The notes: generated by a model from the letters alone, not told the origin. Numbered from the stretch's first letter, positions 17,362 to 25,988 are shown. The stretch: 64,000 nucleotides of DNA from Haloarchaeobius litoreus (GCF_024495425.1 NZ_JANHJR010000002.1:558001-622000); one strand, 5' to 3'. Numbers and translations: made by a program.

Positions 17362-18522
17362 ATGAGTGTCCCATCCGAAGCTGGCGGTGAGACCCCCTCG
17401 CTCGACGCCCGCGAGCTCGACGAGCTGGTGCGCTCCGGCGAGCCGTTCACGCTGCTCGACGTCCGCGACCGCGACGAGTTCGAAGCGTGGCACGTCGACG
17501 GTCCCGGCGTCACCGCAGTCCAGGTCCCACACGTGAAGTTCGTGCAGGCACAGGTCACCGGCGACGTGGACTCGCTCGTCGGCGAGGGCCCAGTCGAGCC
17601 CATCGTCGCGGTCTGTGGCCACGGCGAGGCGAGCGCACACGCCGCCGAACTCCTCGTCGATGCCGGCTACGACGCCCGGAACCTCGCCGGCGGGATGGAC
17701 GCCTGGGCGCGTCTGCTCGTTGGCCGCGAGGTCGAGGGGGCCGCGGGCACCGTCGTCCAGTACGACCGGCCGTCGAGCGGCTGTCTCTCCTACATGGTGG
17801 TCGACGGCGACGAGGCCGCCGTCGTCGACCCGCTACGGGCGTTCGCCGACCGGTACGTCGCCGACGCGAACGAGCGCGGCGCGGACCTCCGCTACGCCAT
17901 CGACACCCACGTCCACGCCGACCACGTCTCGGGCGTGCGGGCCGTCGCCGCCGCGAGCGACGCCGAGCCCGTCCTCCCCGAGCTGGCCAGGGAGCGCGGC
18001 CTCGCGTACGACGCACGCCCGCTGGCCGACGGCGAGTCCCTGGCGGTCGGCGACACGACCATCGAGGCCGTGGCGACCCCGGGACACACCACCGAGATGA
18101 CGACGCTGGTCGCCGAGGGCGTGCTGTTCACCGGCGACGGGCTGTTCGTCGACGGCGTCGCCCGGCCCGACCTCGAGGAGGGCGACGAGGGCGCGGCGGA
18201 ACTGGCGGCCGGCCTGTACGACTCCATCCAGGAACGGCTGCTCACCTATCCAGACGCGATGGTCGTCGCGCCGGGGCACCGCGACGACGAGACGCCGCGC
18301 GCCGACGACGGGACCGTCACCGCGACGCTCGGGACGGTACGCGACCGCGTCGAGGCGCTCTTGCTCTCCCGGGAGGAGTTCGTCGACTACGTGCTCGCCG
18401 ACCTCCCCCCACAGCCCAACGAGTACGAGCGCATCATCGAGACGAACCTCGGCCGCGAGAGCCTGGACGACGGGACCGCCTTCGAGGTCGAGCTCGGGCC
18501 GAACAACTGCGCGGCGCGATAG
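17362..18522 (+). CDS. Rhodanese - metallo-beta-lactamase fusion (persulfide dioxygenase-like)
   Basis: The 386-residue product begins with a rhodanese domain (residues about 10-125): FTLLDVRDRDEFEAWH and the active loop VAVCGHGEASAHAAELL with its Cys. A metallo-beta-lactamase domain follows, with DTHVHADHVSG as the metal-binding HxHxDH, then ATPGHTTEM, TGDGLFVDGVARPD and PGHRDDETPRA. Such fusions act on persulfides in sulfide detoxification. Here the rhodanese is N-terminal, the reverse of the better-known dioxygenase-rhodanese order. Start at ATG 17362 gives MSVPSEAGGETPSLDARELD. Confidence 0.85.
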   Translation: MSVPSEAGGETPSLDARELDELVRSGEPFTLLDVRDRDEFEAWHVDGPGVTAVQVPHVKFVQAQVTGDVDSLVGEGPVEPIVAVCGHGEASAHAAELLVDAGYDARNLAGGMDAWARLLVGREVEGAAGTVVQYDRPSSGCLSYMVVDGDEAAVVDPLRAFADRYVADANERGADLRYAIDTHVHADHVSGVRAVAAASDAEPVLPELARERGLAYDARPLADGESLAVGDTTIEAVATPGHTTEMTTLVAEGVLFTGDGLFVDGVARPDLEEGDEGAAELAAGLYDSIQERLLTYPDAMVVAPGHRDDETPRADDGTVTATLGTVRDRVEALLLSREEFVDYVLADLPPQPNEYERIIETNLGRESLDDGTAFEVELGPNNCAAR

Positions 18523-18588
18523 CCTGCGAACGGTTCGCATGGGGGCTGAAGACTTTTATCGGCCGCACGGCGACTCCACAGCAATCAG

Positions 18589-19434
18589 ATGAGCGACGTG
18601 CTGCCAGCGGAGATGAGCGAGGAACCGATCACCGTCGACCGAATCGTCACTGACCTGCGCGAGCTCGGGCTGTCGGCGGGCGACACCGTCTTCGTGCACA
18701 GCTCGCTGTCGGCCCTCGGGTGGGTCAGCGGCGGCCCGGCCGCGGTCGTGGACGCCCTCCAGCGGACCCTCACCGAGGACGGGACGCTGGTGCTGCCGAC
18801 GTTCACGGGCGACTACTCCGACCCGAGCGGCTGGCAGAACCCGCCGGTCCCGGACGAGTGGGAGCCGACCATCCGCGAGACGATGCCGCCGTTCCGGCCC
18901 GAGTCGACGCCCTGTCCCCGGATCGGGGCCATCCCGAACACGTTCCGGTCGTACCCCGGCGTCGTCCGGAGCGACCACCCCGTCGTCTCCTTCGCCGCGT
19001 GGGGTGCCGACGCCGAGGAGATCGTCCTTCCACACCCCGACGACGAACCGCTCGGCGAGGGGACACCGCTCGCGCGCCTCTACGACCACGACGCGACGGT
19101 GCTCATGCTCGGCACCGACTACGCCACGGCCACCTCCTGTCACCTCGCGGAGTACCGCGGCGAGTTCCCGAAGGGCCGCGAGACCGGCGGCGGGCCGGCC
19201 ATCCGCGACGGCGAACGGGTCTGGCTGGCGTTCGACGACGTGGCGCTGGACACCGCCGACTTCCCGCTGGTCGGTGAGGCGTTCGAACGGGAGTGCCCGA
19301 CGGCGGTGACCGTGGGGCAGGTCGGCGAGGCCGAGACGCGGCTCGTCGACCAGCGTGCGCTCGTCGACTTCGCTGAATCGTGGTTCGAAGAGAACAGGCC
19401 GGAGTCGCTCGAATCGACGGCCGAGTCGGCGTAG
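18589..19434 (+). CDS. Aminoglycoside N(3)-acetyltransferase-family protein
   Basis: The 281-residue product matches the antibiotic_NAT (AAC(3)) family: LGLSAGDTVFVHSSLSALGW at the N-terminus, TLVLPTFTGDYSDPSGW, a PCPRIGAIPNTFRSYPGVVR segment, SDHPVVSFAAWGADA and the catalytic-loop region GTDYATATSCHLAEYR. It transfers acetyl from acetyl-CoA to an amine. In archaea a drug is unlikely to be the true substrate, and a metabolite or surface amino sugar is more plausible. It ends one base before the convergent ferredoxin gene. Confidence 0.88.
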   Translation: MSDVLPAEMSEEPITVDRIVTDLRELGLSAGDTVFVHSSLSALGWVSGGPAAVVDALQRTLTEDGTLVLPTFTGDYSDPSGWQNPPVPDEWEPTIRETMPPFRPESTPCPRIGAIPNTFRSYPGVVRSDHPVVSFAAWGADAEEIVLPHPDDEPLGEGTPLARLYDHDATVLMLGTDYATATSCHLAEYRGEFPKGRETGGGPAIRDGERVWLAFDDVALDTADFPLVGEAFERECPTAVTVGQVGEAETRLVDQRALVDFAESWFEENRPESLESTAESA

Positions 19435-19435
19435 C

Positions 19436-19774
19436 TCAGTCGTCACCCGCGGCGGCTTCGCTCGATTCGGCGCTCGTCGCGGCGTCGTCCTCGATGCTCG
19501 GCGGGTACTTGCCGCGGTCGAGTTTCAGGTCCGAGGCGGGGCGTGCCATACAGGTCAGTGCGAAGTCCTCCCGCTCTTGCTCGGTGAGGCCGCGGGCGGC
19601 GGGCTGGACGACGTCGCCCTCGACGATCTCGGCGGAGCAGGCCAGACACATCCCGACCCGGCAGGAGTACTCCTGTGCGATGCCCTCCTCGATGCATCGC
19701 TTCAGGATGGTCTGCTTGTCGGAGACGGTGATGGACTCGCCCGTCCCCACGAACTCGACGGTGTAGTCGGTCAT
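19436..19774 (-). CDS. 2Fe-2S ferredoxin
   Basis: The 112-residue product from ATG 19774 (MTDYTVEFVGTGESITVSDK) is a plant-type ferredoxin. The cluster ligands are in EYSCRVGMCLACSAEIV, the C-x4-C-x2-C pattern, with the fourth Cys in FALTCMARP. The C-terminus is acidic. It is divergent from the geranylgeranyl reductase at 19885 with about 110 bp between, and may provide its electrons; the pairing is inference from position. Confidence 0.9.
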   Translation of the reverse strand: MTDYTVEFVGTGESITVSDKQTILKRCIEEGIAQEYSCRVGMCLACSAEIVEGDVVQPAARGLTEQEREDFALTCMARPASDLKLDRGKYPPSIEDDAATSAESSEAAAGDD

Positions 19775-19884
19775 GACTTCGGCTACAGCGGTTCCGAACA
19801 AAACTCTTTATCCACTTTCTGGGTTCCGAGCGACGACAGAAACGGGAGTAAAACGTTTTTTCCCTGCGGCTTCGACGGGTGAGC

Positions 19885-21255
19885 ATGACAAGCCACGAGT
19901 TCGACGTCGTCGTCGCCGGCGCGGGGACGTCGGGGTGCTACGCGGCGGCGACCATCGCCCACGAGGGCTACGACGTCGTCGTCGTCGAGCGCAAGGACGC
20001 GGAGGAGGCCGGACACATCGCCTGCGGGGACGCACTCAAGGGCGCGGACGCGTTCCCTGAGGCCATCCCGAAGGAGAAGCTCGAACCCGCCTTCACGAAC
20101 ACCGGCGTCGACCACGGGCGCTTCGAGATCCCGCAGGAGGACACGGTGCTGGAGATCCCGGTGCCCGGCGAACTGGCGGTCATCGACCGCTGGGAGTACG
20201 GCCGCTGTGTCATCCAGGGCGCGAAAGAGGCCGGCGCGACGTTCCACTACGACACCGTCATCCAGGACGTGACACAGGACGACGACGGCGTCGTCACCGG
20301 CCTGAAAGCGAGCAAGAAGGGCGAGTCCGTCGAGTACGAGGCCGACATCGTCATCGACGGCGCGGGCGCGCTCTCGCTGCTGCAGGACACGGTCGACTTC
20401 TCCGGGTCGACGTTCGACACCAACGTCAACTACTCGCAGTTCTGCTCGGCCTACCGCGAGATCGTCCGCGTCGAGGAGCCCGTCGAGTGGGACGACGCGC
20501 TGGTGTTCAAGCCGACCGAGCGCGCCGCGGGCTACCTCTGGTACTTCCCGCGCACCGACACGGAGATCAACGCCGGGCTGGGCTTCCAGATGACCGAGGA
20601 GCCCATGGAGCTCGTCGACGACCTGAAGAAGGACCTCCGCGACCGCGAGGAGTTCGCGGGCGCGGAGGTCGAGGACAAACTCGGCGCTGCGCTCCCGACC
20701 CGACGACCCTACGACTCCGCGGTCGCGCCGGGCTACATGGCCGTCGGCGACGCCGCCGGACACGTCAACCCGACCACCGGCGGCGGCATCGCCGGGGCGG
20801 CCTACGCGGGCAAGTACGCCGGCGAGCAGGCCATGGAGGCCATCGAGCAGGGCGACGTGAGCGAGGCGGCGCTCTGGGAGTACAACGAGCGCGTCATGGA
20901 CCACTTCGGCGCGCGCTACGCCGCACTCGACGTGTACAACATCCTCTCGACCGCCGTCGACGTGGACGACCTGATGGGGCTGCTCGCGTCACTGCCGGGC
21001 GAGAAGCTCGCCGAGGCGCTCTACGAGGGCAGCACCGAGATGAGCACGCTGTTCAAGGCCAAGCTCGCGGTCAAGAGCTTCGGCTACTGGCGGAACATCC
21101 TCCAGTTCTACCGCACCAAGCAGTGTGCCGACGACCTGCTGGACCACTACGAGCACTACCCGAGCAGCCCCGGCGAGTTCGAGATGTGGCAGGAAAAGCG
21201 CGACACGCTGATGGAGGCGGTGTACGAGACGACCGGTGCGGAGCCGAAGTACTGA
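19885..21255 (+). CDS. Geranylgeranyl reductase family flavoprotein
   Basis: The 456-residue product (ATG 19885; a GTG two codons earlier is possible) opens with the FAD dinucleotide fold FDVVVAGAGTSGCYAAATIA and VVVVERKDAEEAGHIACGDA. A second FAD contact is VAPGYMAVGDAAGHVNPTTG with GGGIAGAAYAGKYAGEQ. The YLWYFPRTDTEINAGLGFQ strand lies in the substrate half. It fits the enzymes that saturate geranylgeranyl chains of archaeal ether lipids, or the isoprenoid tail of quinones. The C-terminal 110 residues, helical with a Cys in YRTKQCADDLL, are usual for the family. Confidence 0.9.
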   Translation: MTSHEFDVVVAGAGTSGCYAAATIAHEGYDVVVVERKDAEEAGHIACGDALKGADAFPEAIPKEKLEPAFTNTGVDHGRFEIPQEDTVLEIPVPGELAVIDRWEYGRCVIQGAKEAGATFHYDTVIQDVTQDDDGVVTGLKASKKGESVEYEADIVIDGAGALSLLQDTVDFSGSTFDTNVNYSQFCSAYREIVRVEEPVEWDDALVFKPTERAAGYLWYFPRTDTEINAGLGFQMTEEPMELVDDLKKDLRDREEFAGAEVEDKLGAALPTRRPYDSAVAPGYMAVGDAAGHVNPTTGGGIAGAAYAGKYAGEQAMEAIEQGDVSEAALWEYNERVMDHFGARYAALDVYNILSTAVDVDDLMGLLASLPGEKLAEALYEGSTEMSTLFKAKLAVKSFGYWRNILQFYRTKQCADDLLDHYEHYPSSPGEFEMWQEKRDTLMEAVYETTGAEPKY

Positions 21256-21684
21256 CTACCGCGACCTGGTCCCGATCTTCGTCGCCTGTTTGTCGCTCAC
21301 GTCGGCGCGCTCGACGTCCGGGGTGAACGCGTCACCGCTCATCGCCAGCGCCGCGAGCGCGCCGCCGTTGGCGACGAACGCGAGGACGCTGCCGCCGGCG
21401 CCCGTCGTGACGATACCCCAGATGTTGACGGTCGCCGCCAGCGCGAACAGCAGCATGCCGACCGGGCGCGACCAGGTTCGCATCTGGAACAGCGCGCCGG
21501 CGACGAGCATCCGGAGCAGTCCGAACAGTTTCATCGCGCCGCCGAACGCGACGACGAGTGGCGATTCGAGCGATGCGCCGACGACCAGTAGTAGGCCGCT
21601 GTCGACCAGCGTCCAGAATCCCCCGAAGGCCGCGACGAGCGCCGCGAAGGTGACCGTCGTCGGCCGGTACGTCGGTCTTCCCAT
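21256..21684 (-). CDS. Small four-helix membrane protein (142 aa)
   Basis: Four hydrophobic segments (VTFAALVAAFGGFWTLVDSG, PLVVAFGGAMKLFGLLRML, PVGMLLFALAATVNIWGIV, GSVLAFVANGGALAALAM) precede a polar tail that ends ADVSDKQATKIGTRSR. The next minus-strand gene at 21760 has the same size, layout and a related tail, so the two are paralogs. I do not recognise a family. The stop abuts the reductase stop. Confidence 0.75.
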   Translation of the reverse strand: MGRPTYRPTTVTFAALVAAFGGFWTLVDSGLLLVVGASLESPLVVAFGGAMKLFGLLRMLVAGALFQMRTWSRPVGMLLFALAATVNIWGIVTTGAGGSVLAFVANGGALAALAMSGDAFTPDVERADVSDKQATKIGTRSR

Positions 21685-21759
21685 GGAAACCAGTTAGTAA
21701 TATGAAAACAAAAAGGTGTGGCCTAAATTTTTCGTCCGACCATGGGATAGAATGCCTGC

Positions 21760-22200
21760 TCAGCGGTAGCCGGTGCCGATCTCGGTCGCGTGCATCTCCG
21801 AGGTGTCGGTGCGGCTGGTGACGAACGCCTCGCCGGCGGTGAGCAGGCCGACGGTGGCGATGCCGTTCGCGATGCAGAGCACCAGCGGGACGATGCTGAC
21901 GCCGAACGTGACGAGTGCGTAGCCGCAGGTGACGGTCCACGCGAGGTGGAGCAGGACGCCCGGCGCGCGTGCCCAGCTGTAGTGCTGGTGGACCGAGGTC
22001 GTGACGAACGTCTGCAGGAATCCGGCGGCGAGCGCGGCGATGGCGAGCGTCCACGCGCCGTACTCGGCGACGACGTCCAGTGCCGGTTCCACCCCGAACG
22101 GTCCCAGCGCGAGTCCCACGACCACCAGTACCGACGCTGTGAGCCCCCCCACGAGCACCGCCGCCGAGAGACCGACGGTTCGGACAGCTGTATCGGACAT
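21760..22200 (-). CDS. Small membrane protein, paralog of 21256-21684 product (146 aa)
   Basis: The product from ATG 22200 (MSDTAVRTVGLSAAVLVGGL) has about four membrane segments, including SIVPLVLCIANGIATVGLLT, and the tail SRTDTSEMHATEIGTGYR, similar to the tail of the neighbour (ADVSDKQATKIGTRSR). AT-rich sequence lies on both sides (tttttgttttcatatt at about 21700 on the minus strand and agtattatttgatacc at about 22230), so each gene may have its own promoter. Function unknown. Confidence 0.75.
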   Translation of the reverse strand: MSDTAVRTVGLSAAVLVGGLTASVLVVVGLALGPFGVEPALDVVAEYGAWTLAIAALAAGFLQTFVTTSVHQHYSWARAPGVLLHLAWTVTCGYALVTFGVSIVPLVLCIANGIATVGLLTAGEAFVTSRTDTSEMHATEIGTGYR

Positions 22201-22281
22201 TAATTTTGTCCAATGAGACGGTATCAAATAATACTTTCGGAGACACCTTCGCGAAAGAATTGGGGAAATTAATCCTCGTTG

Positions 22282-23553
22282 TCAGGGGCGCTCCGCTGCG
22301 ACCGTCTCGATGGCCCCGGCGAGCACGTCGACGCCGATGGGGAGGGAGGCCTCGTCCACGTCGAACGTCGCGGTGTGGTGGCCGCCGGGGTGGTCCGTGC
22401 CGACGCAGACGTACGCGGCGAGGCCGCCGCGCTGCTGGACCGCCTGCATGAGGAACGTCGCGTCCTCGCTGCCGCCGAGGGCGTCCCGGTCGACCACGCG
22501 CTCCACGTCGGCGTTGCCGCCCGCGATGCGGCCGACGATGTCCACGAGCTCCTCGTCGCTCCGCGCGGATGGGGCCTCGCCGCCGACGCTGGTCTCGGAC
22601 TCGCAGCCGTGCATCGCCGCCGCGTTCTCGATGACGCGGTGGGCGCGCTCGTCCATGTAGTCCTTCAGCTTCGTCGTCACGCCGCGGACCTCGCACTCCA
22701 TGGTGGCCTCCTCGGCGACGATGTTCGTCGCGTTCCCGGCTTCGAGGTGCCCGACGTTGACCCGCGTCGCCCCGTCGGAGTGCCGCGGGATGGCGTAGAG
22801 GTTCTGGACGGCGGTGGCGACCGCCTGCACCGCGTTCTCGCCCTCCTCGGGCTTCGCGCCGGCGTGGGCGGGCTCGCCCGTGAACCGCACGTCGATGTGC
22901 TTCACCGCCAGGAACTCGTCGATGCCGCAGACGACCTCGCCGGTCGGGTGGTCGAGCCCGAGATGCAGCGCGAAGAGGTAGTCCACGTCGTCGAGGTGGC
23001 CCGACTTCGCCATCGCCTTCCCGCCGCCGACGAGCTCCTCGGCCGGCTGGAAGAACAGCTTCAGCGTGCCCGCGAAGTCGCTCTCTTTCACCGCCTCCAG
23101 CACGCCCAACCCGATGGTCGCGTGGCCGTCGTGCCCGCAGGCGTGCATCGCGCCGGTCTCCGACCGGAAGCCCTCCGCGGCGGGGACGTGGTCCTCGGCC
23201 GTCGACTCCTCGCGCGGGAGCCCGTCGATGTCGACGCGCAGCCCGACCGTCGGGCCCGCCCCTTGCTCGACGACCGCGACCGCGCCCGTGTGCCCGCCCC
23301 GGAGGCGTTCGAGGATGGACTCGTCCGCGCCCGCGTCGAGCGCCCGTTCGTACCACGATTCGAGCTCCGCCTCCGGGGGGACGGCCATCCGTTCGTCCGT
23401 ATTCAGCGCCTCCGGGCCGACGTACAGCTCGTCGACGCCGATGGCCTCCAGCTCCTCGACGATGCGCGCCGTCGTCCAGAACTCGCGCCACGCCGGCTCC
23501 GGCTGGCGGTGGAACGCCCGCCGCAACGCGACGAGCCTGTCTCGGTCTACCAT
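22282..23553 (-). CDS. M20-family amidohydrolase (peptidase/AbgB type)
   Basis: The 423-residue product is a two-zinc M20 hydrolase. Visible sites are GAMHACGHDGHATIGLG (His-x-Asp pattern), KLFFQPAEELVGGGKAM (Glu-Glu), FALHLGLDHPTGEV and the lid domain FTGEPAHAGAKPEEGENAVQ. The nearest types cleave acylated amino acids or aminobenzoyl-glutamate (AbgB); the insert SWYERALDAGADESILERLR near the N-terminus and the FWTTARIVEELEAIG start fit the AbgB group. A 19-bp palindrome lies 85 bp upstream of the start and may be its operator. Confidence 0.88.
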   Translation of the reverse strand: MVDRDRLVALRRAFHRQPEPAWREFWTTARIVEELEAIGVDELYVGPEALNTDERMAVPPEAELESWYERALDAGADESILERLRGGHTGAVAVVEQGAGPTVGLRVDIDGLPREESTAEDHVPAAEGFRSETGAMHACGHDGHATIGLGVLEAVKESDFAGTLKLFFQPAEELVGGGKAMAKSGHLDDVDYLFALHLGLDHPTGEVVCGIDEFLAVKHIDVRFTGEPAHAGAKPEEGENAVQAVATAVQNLYAIPRHSDGATRVNVGHLEAGNATNIVAEEATMECEVRGVTTKLKDYMDERAHRVIENAAAMHGCESETSVGGEAPSARSDEELVDIVGRIAGGNADVERVVDRDALGGSEDATFLMQAVQQRGGLAAYVCVGTDHPGGHHTATFDVDEASLPIGVDVLAGAIETVAAERP

Positions 23554-23637
23554 GTCCGGCCCGACGCGCCCGAGCCACTTAACCGCGGAGTTGCCGCCGC
23601 GTGTTTCCGGGTGTGGCGTCGCGTGTGACGGCCGAGA

Positions 23638-23656
23638 GTTTACGATATTTGTAAAC
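23638..23656. promoter_or_regulatory. 19-bp palindrome GTTTAC-N7-GTAAAC upstream of M20 gene
   Basis: The sequence gtttacgatatttgtaaac has perfect 6-bp arms and a 7-base AT-rich centre, and sits 85-103 bp before the M20 start codon in an otherwise GC-rich region. The same architecture recurs at 54222-54240 upstream of the ArsA-type ATPase gene. It may be a regulator site, or a symmetrical TATA region. No regulator is assigned. Confidence 0.5.
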
Positions 23657-23704
23657 CTTCACGGGCGACAGCGCCGAAGCAGCCGGGTGGCGCGCGGCTG
23701 TCTC

Positions 23705-23943
23705 GGAATCGCGGCGCGATTCCGATGGCCAGTGAGAGCTTGCTCTCACGCTGGCGAGACTGCGCGAGCGGTGCGGGGTTCGGGGTGAACGCTGGCGAGC
23801 GAGAACCGCGACTGCGAACGGGGAGCGTGCGACCCGTGAGCCCTGCGAGGGCTCCGCGAACGCAGTGAGCGGAGGCCAGCGAGACGACGGAGGAGCACAG
23901 CGTGGGTCCCGGGAGCCGAGCGGGAGTGGTTTTCTGGCTGTTC
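23705..23943. repeat. Intergenic palindromic repeat region (23554-24014)
   Basis: This 461-bp gene-free gap holds three perfect hairpins in a row: ggaatcgc/gcgattcc at 23705-23723, gtgagagc/gctctcac at 23732-23749, and gagccct/agggctc at 23838-23854. Between them lies a phrase related to the tandem repeat at 58.8 kb (gcgaacggggagcgtgcgac). The end, with gggagccgag shortly followed by tttctggctgtt at 23931-23942, matches the end of the repeat region at 28.4-28.8 kb. I see no gene in it. Confidence 0.6.
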
Positions 23944-24014
23944 GAGGTGCCACTGTTTGCAACTGGAGAGGTCAGCGGAGAACGACCGAGAGAATATTGC
24001 CCGGCGAAGACCGA

Positions 24015-24347
24015 TTACGAGCCCAGCCCGCGAATCTGTTCGACCTCGGCGGCGACGTGGACGGAGTCGGGGAACGCCGAGCCGGCGGCGATGGTGTGGG
24101 CGAGGTCGTCGTGGCCGACGATCTCGATCTCGCGCTTGTAGACGGTGTAGTCCCAGGCGTCGAACTGCGCGCCGTCGGCGCTGGTGGGGCGTTTGTACGT
24201 CGGGACACGGAGTCGGTCCGGTGGTGCGGAGTGGGGGCCTTTCATCTCCGCACCCTTGCGGGAGACGCGCTCGCGGATGTCCTCGACGACGCTGTCGAGG
24301 GCGGCACGGTCCCCGCTCTGGAGTGTGAGGCGTGTGACGAAGCTCAT
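24015..24347 (-). CDS. uS10/mL48-fold protein (S10-like, 110 aa)
   Basis: The product begins MSFVTRLTLQSGDRAALDSV and contains VSRKGAEMKGPHSAPPDRLR, DYTVYKREIEIVGHDD and FPDSVHVAAEVEQI. The alternating beta-alpha pattern with the KGPH turn is that of ribosomal protein S10, but it is not the canonical S10. Haloarchaea carry this extra S10-like protein widely; its role is unknown to me. A divergent relative is encoded on the integrated element at 50315-50728. It stands alone on the minus strand, divergent from a Nudix gene. Confidence 0.8.
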   Translation of the reverse strand: MSFVTRLTLQSGDRAALDSVVEDIRERVSRKGAEMKGPHSAPPDRLRVPTYKRPTSADGAQFDAWDYTVYKREIEIVGHDDLAHTIAAGSAFPDSVHVAAEVEQIRGLGS

Positions 24348-24449
24348 GGTCGTATTGGTACTGGTCGCGGCTGAAGGTCAAAAACCCATTGAGACGCGTC
24401 GGCAACCGGTCCGATATTCTCTTAACTGGTGACCCTTTACAAAGGGGTA

Positions 24450-24896
24450 ATGGCAGTCGAAGCTACGAGCGCAGGTGCCATCCTCTTTCGCGACACGCGG
24501 GGCCGGCGCGAGTACCTTCTGCTCAAGAGCCGCCCTGGTGACTGGGAGTTCCCGAAGGGCGGTGTCGAGGGAGACGAAGAACTCCAGCAGACGGCTATCC
24601 GAGAAGTGAAAGAGGAAGCAGGCATCCACGACTTCCGTCTCATCGACGGATTCAGAGAAGAGTACGACTACGTCTTCGAGGCGGGTGGGGACACCATCCA
24701 CAAGACGGTCCACCTGTTCATCGCCCGATCGTACGAGGCCAGCGCGGAGCTCTCGACTGAGCACCGCGACCTCCAGTGGCGGGACTACGAACAGGCGGTC
24801 AACACCGTCACGCAGGACGGTCCCCGCGACATCCTCGAGGACGCACACGAGTTCCTGAACGAACTCGAAACAGAGAAAGAAGCAGGCGACGACTAG
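24450..24896 (+). CDS. Nudix hydrolase, diadenosine polyphosphate type
   Basis: The 148-residue product from ATG 24450 (MAVEATSAGAILFRDTRGRR) has the Nudix box GGVEGDEELQQTAIREVKEE ending AGIH, and the lead KSRPGDWEFPKGG that is typical of Ap4A hydrolases and mRNA-decapping relatives. It would split dinucleoside polyphosphates or related compounds in the cytoplasm. A start seven codons earlier is possible. An AT-rich stretch ttctcttaactggtgacccttt just upstream may be the promoter. Confidence 0.88.
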   Translation: MAVEATSAGAILFRDTRGRREYLLLKSRPGDWEFPKGGVEGDEELQQTAIREVKEEAGIHDFRLIDGFREEYDYVFEAGGDTIHKTVHLFIARSYEASAELSTEHRDLQWRDYEQAVNTVTQDGPRDILEDAHEFLNELETEKEAGDD

Positions 24897-24982
24897 TCGC
24901 CACCGGCTCCGCGAGCCGTCTCGCAATCGTCTCTCCCATTCTACCCCTCCAGCGACGCCCCAGCCTCCGGCTCGGCCCGCTC

Positions 24983-25903
24983 TCACTCGATGCAGGCGTC
25001 GAGCACCGCCTCGCGGTGCTCCACGAGGGCGGTGGCGTGGTCGGCGTCGACGACGGTCAGCTCGGCGCGGGCGGCGTCGGCGACCCGCCGGGCGTCGGCG
25101 ACGGGGACGTTCGCGTCGCGCTCGCCGTGCCAGCAGTGGACCGGGACGTCGACGATCGACGGTTCGACGGGCCAGGGCTCACCGAGCAGCCGCGTCTCGC
25201 GGACGAAGCCGGCCCGCCGCGGACCTACGCCCGCGACGAAGTCTCGCCGGAACGTCTCGGCCTGCGGCTCCGACAGCGCGGCCGCGCCCTCGCTGTCGGT
25301 GTACTGCGAGACGACGACCGACGGGGAGCCGCGGTCGGCGACCCAGCTCTGCGCGCGGACGACGCCGGAGAGGAGTTGTGGCGTCCGGGTCGCCAGGGTC
25401 CCGAGCAGTCGTTGCACCGCGGGCTGGTCGGTCTGAAGCGATGGCGGCGCGACGCCGGAGACGCTGTGGACCACGTCGACGCGGTCGGGCTGGCGGCCGG
25501 CCAGCGCGAACGCGACCGCCGCGCCGCCGGAGAACCCGACGACCGGGGCGCTCTCGACGGCAGCGTGGTCGAGGACCGCGACGAGGTCGGCCGCGATGTC
25601 GGCGATGTCGGCGATGTCGGCGTCCTGCCCGGGCTCGGACCGGCCGTAGCCGGGGCGGTCCGGGGCCAGGACCCACAGACCCCGCTCGCGTGCCGCCTCG
25701 TCGAACAGCCGTGCCAGCACCCGTGAGCCGGGCGTGCCGTGGAGGAACAGCACGGGCGCGCCGTCGGCGTCCCCGTACTCGGCGTAGGCGACAGTGCGGC
25801 CGTCCGCGGTGGTGGCCACGGCGGGACCGACCGCCCCGTCGTCGGGACCGTCGGGACTCTCGACGTCATCGGGCGCGTCCTGCAGGTCGGACGACTGGCT
25901 CAT
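24983..25903 (-). CDS. Alpha/beta hydrolase
   Basis: The 306-residue product from ATG 25903 (MSQSSDLQDAPDDVESPDGP) has an acidic lead, then the fold: VLFLHGTPGSRVLARLFD (oxyanion HG), APDRPGYGRSEPGQ, the nucleophile elbow VVGFSGGAAVAFAL (G-x-S-x-G), a late Asp in CWHGERDANVPVADA and the catalytic His in DADHATALV. A short ADIADIADIAADLV repeat comes from a three-fold direct repeat in the DNA at about 25590-25620. It probably hydrolyses an ester or a similar bond; the substrate is unknown. Confidence 0.88.
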   Translation of the reverse strand: MSQSSDLQDAPDDVESPDGPDDGAVGPAVATTADGRTVAYAEYGDADGAPVLFLHGTPGSRVLARLFDEAARERGLWVLAPDRPGYGRSEPGQDADIADIADIAADLVAVLDHAAVESAPVVGFSGGAAVAFALAGRQPDRVDVVHSVSGVAPPSLQTDQPAVQRLLGTLATRTPQLLSGVVRAQSWVADRGSPSVVVSQYTDSEGAAALSEPQAETFRRDFVAGVGPRRAGFVRETRLLGEPWPVEPSIVDVPVHCWHGERDANVPVADARRVADAARAELTVVDADHATALVEHREAVLDACIE

Positions 25904-25988
25904 ACGAACACGTTCCCGCCGAACCGGAGAGGAGTTTGGGCCGCATGGATGCGGTGCTTTAAATAATATCGCCGCACAGTCCCCGACA

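Noticed and set aside
18589-19434. Acquired antibiotic-resistance gene
   Set aside because: GC content and codon use match the chromosome and no mobile feature is near, so the AAC(3)-like protein is probably a native enzyme.
21332-23578. 748-codon open frame on the minus strand spanning two membrane genes and the M20 gene
   Set aside because: Its composition is extreme Arg/Ala/Gly and it crosses three real genes and AT-rich promoters. High GC removes stop codons in the wrong frame.
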